Below the pieces are notes generated by a model. That model made no database searches and was not told the DNA's origin. It saw only the letters and a program-made list of their open reading frames with translations. Source: Herbaspirillum sp. ST 5-3 (lineage in GTDB: Bacteria; Pseudomonadota; Gammaproteobacteria; Burkholderiales; Burkholderiaceae_D). From it: a stretch of DNA of 64,000 nt. Shown piece after piece: positions 42,626 through 50,589 of the stretch; positions within the stretch are counted from its first letter, which is position 1, and each line of letters starts with the position of its first letter. The DNA lies in the NCBI RefSeq assembly GCF_004804275.1, contig NZ_STGI01000009.1, forward strand, positions 124,001 through 188,000. The letters run 5' to 3'. The position numbers and the translations under genes were made by a program.

Positions 42626-43513
42626 ATGCACTTCGACCGAGTTTTCATGGGAAATGAGAAGAACCTGGCAACACGACGCTCGCGTCTCGGCGTAACAATT
42701 GTCTTTCTGCTGTATGTCGTACTGGCGACGGCACTGATCTGGTATTCCGAAAAGGTACGCATCGAGCATGAGCGCGCTCGCGTCTCGTATCTGGCCGGCG
42801 AACGCGCCATCGCGATCCAATCCAACATCGAACAGGCAATGTCCTCGGCCTATGCACTTGGAAGCATGGTGGAACTGACCAAGGGCGATCTGAAGGAATT
42901 CGACCGGCTTGCGAACACGCTGCGCATGTTTTATCCCGGCATTTCGGCGCTGGAACTGGCGCCGGGCGGCGTCATCCAGCGCATCGCCCCGCTTGCGGGA
43001 AACGAAAAAGCCATCGGCCACAACTTGTTGACCGACCCTCTAAGAGAAAAGGAAGCCTTCCTCGCAAGGACTTCGCGCAAATTAACCCTCGCAGGACCGT
43101 TCCAGCTTCTGCAGGGTGGACTGGGCGCCGCCGGGCGCCTGCCGGTCTTCCTTCCTGACGAGAAAGGCGGCACGCAGTTCTGGGGATTCGTCGTCGTATT
43201 GATCCGCTTTCCGGAAACGCTCGCGCCGGCGCGGCTCTCGGAGCTGGTGGAGAGCGGTTACAACTACCAGATCTGGCGCGTGCATCCCGATACCGGGAAA
43301 AAGCACATCATCGACGCATCATCCAGTGAAGAACTACGCAAACCGGTGGAACGCACGGTCCAGGTACCGAACGCAACATGGACCCTGAGCGTCGCTCCCA
43401 TGGATGGATGGATCGACACCACCACGCTTGCAATCAAGATTGCACTCGCAGTGTTCATTGCGGCGCTCGTCATCGTCATGACGGTGTCATGGCAAAAATC
43501 GCACCCCGCTTGA
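42626..43513 (+). CDS. Stand-alone CHASE domain membrane protein
   Basis: A 295-residue inner-membrane protein with one helix at about 22-42, a periplasmic CHASE sensory domain (about 60-250: RAIAIQSNIEQAMSSAYALGSMVELTK, FYPGISALELAPGGVIQRIAPLAGNEKAIGHNLL, FWGFVVVLIRF) and a second helix at about 270-290. CHASE domains usually feed a histidine kinase, GGDEF or cyclase domain on the inside. This protein stops about six residues after its last helix and has no output domain. A partner protein or a truncated gene are both possible. No frameshift to a following output domain was seen. Confidence 0.75.
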   Translation: MHFDRVFMGNEKNLATRRSRLGVTIVFLLYVVLATALIWYSEKVRIEHERARVSYLAGERAIAIQSNIEQAMSSAYALGSMVELTKGDLKEFDRLANTLRMFYPGISALELAPGGVIQRIAPLAGNEKAIGHNLLTDPLREKEAFLARTSRKLTLAGPFQLLQGGLGAAGRLPVFLPDEKGGTQFWGFVVVLIRFPETLAPARLSELVESGYNYQIWRVHPDTGKKHIIDASSSEELRKPVERTVQVPNATWTLSVAPMDGWIDTTTLAIKIALAVFIAALVIVMTVSWQKSHPA

Positions 43514-43634
43514 ACGGTGCCGGATCCTTCGCGGCATGTCATTGCGGCATGCAAACGGCGTGACCTCCAAATTTATTTATTGCTCTTGAGAACCAAACTT
43601 TAAAAGAGGAAACTAAGCTGTCTTTGGAGGCCAC

Positions 43635-43814
43635 ATGCAAGATAACGACAGCAACAACATGAATGAGGCAAACGCAGTGATTCGCCTCATCAAAAAACTC
43701 GCCGGCTACCAGACCGTCGTCCCGGCCAGCGAACAGCGTGTGATGCGACGCGATCCCCGTCCGAGAACGATCGTCGAAGTCACCGAAGAACTGCTGCGCC
43801 AGCAAGGCAAATAG
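43635..43814 (+). CDS. Hypothetical 59-residue protein
   Basis: A short frame starting at ATG 43635 behind a strong GGAGG site (6 bases) and ending at TAG 43812. It encodes an acidic N-terminus (MQDNDSNNMNEANAVIRLIK), a helix with LAGYQTVVP and a basic middle (RVMRRDPRPR) before EEVTEELLRQQ-like residues. Codon use is good, and AT-rich promoter-like sequence lies just upstream. It is soluble, family unknown. Confidence 0.6.
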   Translation: MQDNDSNNMNEANAVIRLIKKLAGYQTVVPASEQRVMRRDPRPRTIVEVTEELLRQQGK

Positions 43815-43835
43815 GCGCATCCAGGCGCATCCGCC

Positions 43836-44648
43836 CTACTTGCGAATGCCGATGGTGACCAGGTATTCGCGAGGCATGGCGATGCCGATCTCGGTTCTGA
43901 AGCGTTCATGGAAAGCAATGAAGTCCTGCTTCAGTTTTTCCGCCTGCCCCGGATCGAGCGTCGTCGCCAGCATCTTGATCGGCCCGAATCCGGTGGAAAA
44001 CAGATCCCACACCGCCTGTCCGCTTTGCGCGTACAGAACCGATGTGCCTGATTCGAAGCGCAGATCAAAACTGTTGCCGAGCAGTTCCTGCAAACGCTCC
44101 TTGCGTCCCCATTCAAATGGCGATGGCGGCGCCGGCGACGCCGGTGGGGCCATGTAGGGTTTGACCATATTGAAGAAATCGCTAATCGAGCTGTCAGGCT
44201 TCCAGGTCGTCAGCGCGATGCGCCCGCCACTCTTGCAAACGCGGGACAGCTCATTGGCCGCCGCCTGTGGATTGCCGGAGAACATGACGCCGAAGGTGGA
44301 TAGCACCGCATCGAAACTTCTGTTTTCGAAGGGAAGCGCTTCCGCATCGCCGATCTGGAATTCAATATCGAGCTGCGCGGCGCTGGCAAAGGCTCGCGCC
44401 GCCTCGATCAGGTCGCTCCCGAGATCGATGCCGGTGACGTGCGCGCCGTGCGCGGCAATCCGGCGTGCGGCCCAGCCCGTGCCGGTTGCGACATCCAGAA
44501 TCTGCTCGCCGGCTTGCGGGGCAAGCCGAAGCACGCAATGCTCGATTGCATCGGCGATGGTCTGGCTGATCTTGTCATAATTCGACCCGCCGCTATCCCA
44601 TACAGCGGCCGCCTTCAGATTATGCGGCTGGATAATATGCGTCTCCAT
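43836..44648 (-). CDS. SAM-dependent methyltransferase (UbiE/COQ5-like)
   Basis: A 270-residue class I methyltransferase. It has motif I ILDVATGTGWAARRIA (about 50-65), the acidic loop in VTGIDLGSDLIEAAR, motif II FQIGDAEALPFENRSFDAVLSTFGVMF and motif III ALTTWKP. The family is widespread; small-molecule, quinone or lipid methylation are options. ATG 44648 lies behind GGAGATACC. A longer frame to 44720 has no ribosome site. Not in an operon with its neighbours. Confidence 0.8.
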   Translation of the reverse strand: METHIIQPHNLKAAAVWDSGGSNYDKISQTIADAIEHCVLRLAPQAGEQILDVATGTGWAARRIAAHGAHVTGIDLGSDLIEAARAFASAAQLDIEFQIGDAEALPFENRSFDAVLSTFGVMFSGNPQAAANELSRVCKSGGRIALTTWKPDSSISDFFNMVKPYMAPPASPAPPSPFEWGRKERLQELLGNSFDLRFESGTSVLYAQSGQAVWDLFSTGFGPIKMLATTLDPGQAEKLKQDFIAFHERFRTEIGIAMPREYLVTIGIRK

Positions 44649-44823
44649 GGTATCTCCGTCGTGATGTATGCGGCCGGAAAACGGCCATATACCAACATAG
44701 ATCGCGAGATAGCACACCATTTGAGGAAGAGCAAAGCGCGTCCGGCAGCAAGTTCCATCAGCCGCTATACTTGCCCGTTATTGTTCGCTGTCACACGTTA
44801 CGGTATATCGAGGAGAAACCACC

Positions 44824-45336
44824 ATGTCCGTCACTTTGTACGCTGCATCGATTCCGGTATTCAAGCAAATGCTGAACAGCCTCGACGACATCCTTCGCAA
44901 AGCCGAAGCGCATGCGAACGAGAAAAAAATCGACCCGAATGCCTTGCTGCAAGCGCGGCTGTTTCCCGACATGTTTCCATTGATTCGCCAGGTACAACTC
45001 GCGAGCGACTTTGCGAAAGGCTCGGGCGCGCGCCTGGCCGGGGTGGATGTGCCTTCGTATGAAGACACTGAACAGAGCTTTGCCGATCTGCATGCCCGCA
45101 TCGCAAAGACCCTGGCATTCATCGGCAGCCTGACGCCCGCCCAGATTGACGGCCGCGCAGAACAGGAGATCGTGATCCAGCCCGGAACGCCGAGGGAACG
45201 CAAGTTCGCGAACCAATCCGTGTACCTGCTGCACTATGGATTGCCGCAATTCTTCTTCCATGTCACGACTGCCTATGCACTCCTGCGCCACAACGGCGTG
45301 GAGATCGGCAAGCGCGACTTCGTGGGCAGCTATTAA
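44824..45336 (+). CDS. DUF1993 family protein
   Basis: A 170-residue protein matching DUF1993 along its length (LYAASIPVFKQMLNSLDDILRKAE, RLFPDMFPLIRQVQLASDFAKG, SVYLLHYGLPQFFFHVTTAYALLRHNGVEIGKRDFVG). The fold is a DinB-like four-helix bundle. Members are common in proteobacteria and fungi and have no known activity. GAGGAG-type site before ATG 44824. A bidirectional terminator follows. Confidence 0.85.
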   Translation: MSVTLYAASIPVFKQMLNSLDDILRKAEAHANEKKIDPNALLQARLFPDMFPLIRQVQLASDFAKGSGARLAGVDVPSYEDTEQSFADLHARIAKTLAFIGSLTPAQIDGRAEQEIVIQPGTPRERKFANQSVYLLHYGLPQFFFHVTTAYALLRHNGVEIGKRDFVGSY

Positions 45337-45361
45337 CGCAGAAGCAGCGTCGCCGAGACAT

Positions 45362-45393
45362 AAAAAAACCTGCGAGCAATCGCAGGTTTTTTT
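45362..45393. terminator. Bidirectional terminator between DUF1993 and the thiolase gene
   Basis: A stem of AAAAACCTGCGA/TCGCAGGTTTTT around a four-base loop, with A-run and T-run flanks. It serves the convergent genes on both sides. Confidence 0.88.
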
Positions 45394-45413
45394 ATTGAAG
45401 CAAGGAACGCGTA

Positions 45414-46604
45414 TCAGAGGCGCTCGATGATCGCCGCGATACCTTGGCCGCCGCCGATGCACATCGTGATCAGGCCGTAGCGCTTGTTGGTGCGAATCAG
45501 TTCATACAGGCACTTGATCGTGATGATCGCGCCGCTCGCGCCCAGCGGATGGCCCAGCGCAATCGCGCCACCGTTCGGATTGGTGCGCGCCGGGTCCAGG
45601 TCGAGGCCGCGGCACACGCCCAGCGACTGCGCGGCGAACGCTTCGTTCGATTCGATCACGTCCACGTCGTTCAGGCTCAGACCGGCGCGTTTGAGCGCAA
45701 GCTGCACCGCCGGAATCGGGCCCGTTCCCATGATGGACGGATCGACACCCGCCACCGCATAGGACACCAGGCGCGCCATCGGTTTCAGGCCGGCACGCGT
45801 GGCTGCGCCGGCTTCCATCAGCACGCAGGCGCCGGCGCCGTCGTTCAGGCCGGACGCATTGCCAGCCGTCACGGTGCCGCCTTCCTTCTTGAACGCGGGC
45901 TTGAGCTTGCCCAGCGATTCGAGCGTGGTGTCGGCCTTCGGATGTTCGTCCGTGTCGAACAGTACCGTGCCCTTGCGGCCCTTCACTTCGACCGGAACGA
46001 TCTGCGACTTGAAATGGCCTGCTGCGATCGCTGCCAGCGCCTTCTTCTGGCTGTCCAGCGCGAAAGCATCCTGCTCTTCACGCGAGATGCCGAATTTCTC
46101 CGCGACGTTCTCGGCAGTGATCCCCATATGACCGGCGCCGAAGGGGTCGGACAGCGCGCCCACCATCATGTCGATCATCTTGAAATCGCCCATGCGCTGT
46201 CCCCAGCGCGCGGCCTGCGCCGTGTACGGTGCGCGGCTCATGGTTTCCACGCCGCCGCCGACCGCGATCTCGGTATCGCCGAGCTGAATCGCATTGGCCG
46301 CCGTCACGATCGCCTGCAAGCCCGATCCGCACAAGCGGTTCAGCGTCAATGCGGCCGATTCCTTGACCATGCCGGCATTGATGCCGACCACGCGCGAGAC
46401 ATACATGTCGCGCGGCTCGGTATGGATCACGTTGCCGAATACGATCTGGCCGGCTTGCGCCGCCTCGATACCGGCACGCGCAAAGGCTTCCTTGACCACC
46501 AGCGCGCCCAGGTCGCAGGCGGAAATATCCTTCAGTGCGCCGCCAAAGCTGCCGATCGCGGTACGTGCCGCGCCAACGATCACCACATCCTTCGTATTTG
46601 CCAT
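45414..46604 (-). CDS. bktB: Beta-ketothiolase (BktB-type acetyl-CoA acyltransferase)
   Basis: A 396-residue thiolase closely following Cupriavidus BktB as I remember it (GNVIHTEPRDMYVSRVVGIN, LTLNRLCGSGLQAIV, GGGVETMSRAPY, GHPLGASGA, MCIGGGQGIAAI). The nucleophile is Cys92, the second His is in GHPLGASG and the second Cys in MCIGGGQG. It condenses or cleaves beta-ketoacyl-CoA, with a broad range that supports PHA monomer supply or fatty-acid breakdown. AAGGA precedes ATG 46604. A longer frame to 46736 has no ribosome site. It is not next to a PHA synthase here. Confidence 0.88.
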   Translation of the reverse strand: MANTKDVVIVGAARTAIGSFGGALKDISACDLGALVVKEAFARAGIEAAQAGQIVFGNVIHTEPRDMYVSRVVGINAGMVKESAALTLNRLCGSGLQAIVTAANAIQLGDTEIAVGGGVETMSRAPYTAQAARWGQRMGDFKMIDMMVGALSDPFGAGHMGITAENVAEKFGISREEQDAFALDSQKKALAAIAAGHFKSQIVPVEVKGRKGTVLFDTDEHPKADTTLESLGKLKPAFKKEGGTVTAGNASGLNDGAGACVLMEAGAATRAGLKPMARLVSYAVAGVDPSIMGTGPIPAVQLALKRAGLSLNDVDVIESNEAFAAQSLGVCRGLDLDPARTNPNGGAIALGHPLGASGAIITIKCLYELIRTNKRYGLITMCIGGGQGIAAIIERL

Positions 46605-46760
46605 TTTCAATCCTTGCTCAAATTGTTGGTGGAAATTCCTTCGTGCCCGCCAGCCGGTGCCGGGAGTCGTTTCGGCCCCGTATGCGGCAGTGCAACATAT
46701 GAATGATACGCGATTCGCCAATTCCGGTTCTGTCACGTTCCGGACATTTCCGCCTGCAGC

Positions 46761-47441
46761 CTATCCGCCGGTCGCGCGGAACAGCTCGAGTGTGCGCTGG
46801 CGTGCCAGTGTCGCGCTCTCCTGATGAAAATCGCTGCGCCGGTCGGAATTGAATCCATGACCGGCGTCGTAGACATACACCTGCACCGCCGGATGCAAGG
46901 CGCGCACTTTCTCGACGCCGTCGAGTGGAATGCTTTGGTCATGCCTGCCGAAATGGAGAATGATCGGGCAGCGCGGCGTTTCGTTCGCCATCTGCGGAAT
47001 CATGCTGCCATAGTAAGCTGATGCGGCGGCGAGCCCCTCGCAGCGACAGGCTGCGGCCCAGGTGACCGAACCGCCGTAGCAATAGCCGGTGATGAAGACC
47101 GGCCCCTTTTCTTTCAGCTGATCGATGCAGGTTTGCGTATCCGCAACCGACAGATCGAAGGGATGCGCTTCCCGCGCTATTTTGATGGCCATCTGCCGAT
47201 CTTCGGGGCTGTAGCTTGCCTGCAGCCCCGGCGCTTCGCGATCGTAGAGGGCGGGCGCGAGCACCTCGTATCCCTCGGCGGCGTACGCGTCGCATTGTTC
47301 GCGGATATGCTCGGTGACGCCGAAGATTTCCTGGATCAATACAAGCCCGCCGCGCCGCTGGCCCTGCGCTGGAACGTGATAAACGCCCAGCGTCGCTCCA
47401 TCGCTCATCGTCATTGAAATCATTTTTCCTGCGGAAGGCAT
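46761..47441 (-). CDS. Dienelactone hydrolase family protein
   Basis: A protein of about 226 residues with the dienelactone hydrolase fold. The nucleophile Cys is in GYCYGGSVTWAA, the Asp is in FGRHDQSIPLDGV and the His in YDAGHGFNSDRRSDFH. LIQEIFGVTEHIREQCDAYAAEGY is the family's typical N-terminal block. Family members hydrolyse lactones of aromatic breakdown or other esters. ATG 47441 lies behind GGGG; a TTG 30 bp upstream is the alternative. No aromatic-degradation genes are nearby. Confidence 0.85.
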   Translation of the reverse strand: MPSAGKMISMTMSDGATLGVYHVPAQGQRRGGLVLIQEIFGVTEHIREQCDAYAAEGYEVLAPALYDREAPGLQASYSPEDRQMAIKIAREAHPFDLSVADTQTCIDQLKEKGPVFITGYCYGGSVTWAAACRCEGLAAASAYYGSMIPQMANETPRCPIILHFGRHDQSIPLDGVEKVRALHPAVQVYVYDAGHGFNSDRRSDFHQESATLARQRTLELFRATGG

Positions 47442-47543
47442 GGCATCCCCTTTTCTCGCTTGCGTTGACAAGCATCGCAGTATAGCGACACTGCGGCGAC
47501 ACTGCGCCAGCCTGCACGGCAGATATCGCAGCGTCGCTGACTG

Positions 47544-47786
47544 CTACGCGCGGCGGATCAGTCGCAGCAGGAGGATGAGAACGATCGCGCCGACCGTCGC
47601 AACGATGATGCTGCCAAGAAGTCCGCCGCCGGCGGATACACCGAAGGTGCGGAACAGGTAGCCGCCGAGAAAGGAACCAACGATGCCGACGACGATATCA
47701 CCGAGGACGCCGAAGCCGCCGCCCACAATGGCGCTGGCGAGCCAGCCGGCGATCAGGCCGATCAGAATGAACCACAGGAATTCCAT
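47544..47786 (-). CDS. GlsB/YeaQ/YmgE-family stress-response membrane protein
   Basis: An 80-residue protein that fits the transglycosylase-associated (Transgly_assoc) family: three hydrophobic helices with glycine-rich turns (LWFILIGLIAGWLASAIVGGGFGVLGDIVVGIVGSFLGGYLF, GLLGSIIVATVGAIVLILLL). Found in most proteobacteria, induced by stress in several; function not established. GAGGAG precedes ATG 47786. Confidence 0.88.
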   Translation of the reverse strand: MEFLWFILIGLIAGWLASAIVGGGFGVLGDIVVGIVGSFLGGYLFRTFGVSAGGGLLGSIIVATVGAIVLILLLRLIRRA

Positions 47787-47935
47787 GTTTTTCTCCTCAA
47801 GCAAGGATCAGGCAAGACGCAGATTGAACGACGCAAGCAATAACATAGAAGATGCAGTCAGAAAGCCGTTGACAGCTCTCAAGATGGCCGCAGGAAGATT
47901 GCCGGCCCTTGCGCATGCCGCGCAACATGATTGTC

Positions 47936-49093
47936 TCAGGCAACGTCTTTCGCGAACGCGCGCGAGGTGCGCGTTCGCCGCAGGCCGCCTGCGAGCCCCG
48001 TCACGCGCGCTATTGACAGGCGCCAGAACGCTGCCGGAAGCTCCTTGATGAAATCGCTCAAGGCCAGGGGATCGAAGGTCATGGCACGCAGCAAGCGTCC
48101 GCGTTCACTGGTATCGAAGGTCATTCGCTTCCAGCAGGAAGGACGGATCAGCGGATATCTCGTATAGGCCGTCCCCGAAGTCAGGTGCCGCACACCGCTC
48201 GTGCTATAGGCAGGCAGAATGACCTGCGCGGCAAAATTCAATCCGCACCACACCGAAGCGGTCAACGAGGCCCAGAAGCGTGGGTTCGATTCGATCAGAT
48301 AAACCTTGCCGCTAGCGGTCTCGATACGCGCGTCGATGTGCATCACGCCGTGATAGTTGCTGGCCTGGCACAGCCTGGCAGCCATGGCTTCCAGCTCCCG
48401 GCTGGGTCGGAAGACGATGCTTGAATCGCCCGCTTGCTGAATCGCGAAGGCGGTAACCCTGCCGCCCAGCGCGAGCAGGCTGATATCGACATCGTCGCCC
48501 TCGATATACTGCTGAGCAACCAGCGGACCGTAGTCATACGCGTCGTTGCGCAGGACTGCCTGTTCGAAGTCAGCCTTGTCATGCACGATGTACACGCCGG
48601 TCGAGCCCGCCAGCCCGAGCGGCTTGAGCACGAACGGACTTCCGATGTCTTCAACCACTGCGTCGTAGTCCAGATCGGCCTTTGAAGGAACGAAACGCGT
48701 CTTCGGTACGGCCAAGTCATGCGACATGCAAAACTGGTGGAATTGCCACTTGTCATCGAACATATTCAGCGTGGCCAGCTCCGGAATCGGAGTCACCGGC
48801 AGCATGAGGCGTTCGCGCACCCGGCTGACGAGACGAATGGCGTCGCAGTCCACGGGAATCAGGATCACATGCGGCCGTTGCCTGACGATGCTGTTGACCA
48901 GGTCGACAAACAGATTGTCGTCCTTTCCCTCCAGGTCCACGGTAATCTGCCGCTTGCATAATGCCGACCAGCGAAGAATGCCGGTTTCCGGACCGCCAAT
49001 CACAATGCATTTGGCATCGGTAAAACTGCGAATCGATTGCAAAACCGCCGACGTGACGCGTCTGCACTTTCCCAATACGATGAAATTGATCAT
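47936..49093 (-). CDS. ATP-grasp protein (carbamoyl-phosphate-synthase-like)
   Basis: A 385-residue ATP-grasp enzyme. A Rossmann-like N-terminal part (about 1-115) precedes the ATP-grasp fold (about 115-300): GSPFVLKPLGLAGSTGVYIVHDK for the glycine loop, VAQQYIEGDDVDISLLALGG and HIDARIETASGKVYLIESNPRFWASL for the metal ligands. The C-terminal 70 residues are basic and family-specific. Such proteins ligate a carboxylate to an amine; partners include amino-acid or peptide ligation in surface glycan or antibiotic loci. No neighbouring gene suggests a substrate. Confidence 0.8.
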   Translation of the reverse strand: MINFIVLGKCRRVTSAVLQSIRSFTDAKCIVIGGPETGILRWSALCKRQITVDLEGKDDNLFVDLVNSIVRQRPHVILIPVDCDAIRLVSRVRERLMLPVTPIPELATLNMFDDKWQFHQFCMSHDLAVPKTRFVPSKADLDYDAVVEDIGSPFVLKPLGLAGSTGVYIVHDKADFEQAVLRNDAYDYGPLVAQQYIEGDDVDISLLALGGRVTAFAIQQAGDSSIVFRPSRELEAMAARLCQASNYHGVMHIDARIETASGKVYLIESNPRFWASLTASVWCGLNFAAQVILPAYSTSGVRHLTSGTAYTRYPLIRPSCWKRMTFDTSERGRLLRAMTFDPLALSDFIKELPAAFWRLSIARVTGLAGGLRRTRTSRAFAKDVA

Positions 49094-49400
49094 GTTTTCC
49101 GCAGCCCAGTCTTGTTATCAAAAAATAGCTACCGCAAGTTAATGTACCTGCGGGCTGCCGGCGCCGATTGACGATCCGCAAGCTTGCTTGCGAGCGTCTT
49201 CCGGAGCCAAATGAATATTCGTCGCGATGACCTGAACCTGCAATCAGGAAACGACCTTGCGGCGCCCGGCGGGTTTCCGCCGGGTATTGCTACAATGTCC
49301 CGATCAAAGGACTGCAGTCGAGGGAGCCGGTTTCATTGCGAATTGATCTGCCCTGCTGCCCGGCTCCTGCCTGCGCCCGCGATTTCATGAGGAGACAAGC
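49094..49400. other. Intergenic region upstream of the SMP-30 gene
   Basis: A 307-bp divergent region. A perfect 8-bp GC hairpin CCCGGCGG/CCGCCGGG (49264-49271 and 49276-49283) lies about 120 bp before the plus-strand gene, and TACAAT at 49290-49295 is a possible -10 element. No other ORF or element was found. Confidence 0.45.
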
Positions 49401-50252
49401 GTGAACACAACTGCACAAACCAGACTCGTCGTTGAAGGCCTCGCATTTGCCGAGGCGCCGCGCTGGCACGACGGCGCGCTGTGGTTCTCGGACTTTTACA
49501 CGCACAAGGTCCATCGCATCGGCGCCGACGGCAAACTGGAGACGGTCGCCGACGTGGCCGGCCAGCCCTCCGGACTCGGATGGTTGCCGGATGGCCGGAT
49601 GCTGGTGGTTTCGATGACGGACCGACGGCTGCTGCGGCAGGACAGCGATGGCTTGAAGGCGCTGGCCGATCTCGGCGCGTTTGCGCACTCGCATTGCAAT
49701 GACATGGTTGTCGATCGCTACGGGCGCGCCTATGTCGGCAATTTCGGGTTCGACATGATGCACAAGGAACCGGTGCGTTCCACCGTGCTGATGCTGGTGG
49801 AACCCGACGGCAAGGCGCGCGTGGTGGCCGACGATTTGCTCTTCCCGAACGGCTGCGTCATCACGCCGGATGGCGCGACATTGATTGTTGCCGAGACATT
49901 CGGCAAGCGCCTGACGGCCTTCGATATCGCCGACGACGGATCGCTTTCAGGTCGGCGGGTATGGGCGGACTTGGGCGAGGCATCGCCGGATGGAATCTGC
50001 CTCGATGCGGAAGGAGCCGTCTGGGTGGCGTCGCCGCCAACCGCCGAATTCCTGCGCGTGCGGGAAGGCGGGGCCATCTGCGACAGGATCGGCGTCAACG
50101 GTCAGGCAATTGCCTGCGCGTTGGGCGATACGGACCGCCGCACCTTGTACATGGTCATTGGTCGCGTTTCGAAAGCGGAGCGCGCACTGGCCGAACGCAA
50201 CGGCCGAATCGAGGCCATCCGCGTCGATGTGCCCGGCGCCGGATTGCCTTGA
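49401..50252 (+). CDS. SMP-30/gluconolactonase family protein
   Basis: A 283-residue six-bladed beta-propeller of the SMP-30/LRE family: GLAFAEAPRWHDGALWFSDFY with the first metal ligand (Glu), PSGLGWLPDGRMLVVSM, HCNDMVVDRYGRAYVGNFGF and SPDGICLDAEGAVWVASP with the later metal ligands. It acts on lactones (gluconolactonase-type) or related esters in sugar breakdown. GTG 49401 lies behind AGGAG. No sugar operon is adjacent. Confidence 0.85.
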   Translation: MNTTAQTRLVVEGLAFAEAPRWHDGALWFSDFYTHKVHRIGADGKLETVADVAGQPSGLGWLPDGRMLVVSMTDRRLLRQDSDGLKALADLGAFAHSHCNDMVVDRYGRAYVGNFGFDMMHKEPVRSTVLMLVEPDGKARVVADDLLFPNGCVITPDGATLIVAETFGKRLTAFDIADDGSLSGRRVWADLGEASPDGICLDAEGAVWVASPPTAEFLRVREGGAICDRIGVNGQAIACALGDTDRRTLYMVIGRVSKAERALAERNGRIEAIRVDVPGAGLP

Positions 50253-50271
50253 CACAGTTCTTCGTTGTCGG

Positions 50272-50589
50272 TCACACCGGCGGCCTTGCTTCGGACCCTG
50301 CAGGCGCGTTCTGCTGCGAGCATCCAGCCGCGCCGACAACCGTCTGGCGTAATGCATCTGCGGGCATCGGCTGCCAGTCGATATGACAGGCGCGCATGCT
50401 GCCCCGGATCCCCGGCGTCATGGTGCAGGATTTGGAGAATGGCGTTTGCTCGACGGATGGCACCGGCAATGGCTTGGCTCCGTTTCGGCCCGGCGGCTGG
50501 CGATTCGCGCCGCTCGCCGGCGGCACCGCGGCCTGCACGCAAGCACAGGCAAGAATGGCGAGTACGGGCAGGGCTCTCATGGCATGCAT
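50272..50589 (-). CDS. Small secreted protein at the end of the AraC operon
   Basis: A protein of about 105 residues whose ATG at 50589 overlaps the AraC stop (TGATG), with a second ATG at 50580. It has a Sec signal peptide (RALPVLAILACACVQA-AV) and a short cysteine-containing mature part (SKSCTMTPGIRGSMRACHIDWQP...GAAGCSQQ). It is the last gene on the minus strand of the surface-protein cluster. Coupling to AraC and the signal peptide suggest it is real; the family is unknown. Confidence 0.5.
   Translation of the reverse strand: MHAMRALPVLAILACACVQAAVPPASGANRQPPGRNGAKPLPVPSVEQTPFSKSCTMTPGIRGSMRACHIDWQPMPADALRQTVVGAAGCSQQNAPAGSEARPPV

Noticed and set aside
48285-48305. GGGTTCGATTC word like a tRNA T-arm
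   Set aside because: It lies in the ATP-grasp coding sequence and no acceptor stem or anticodon arm can be drawn around it.
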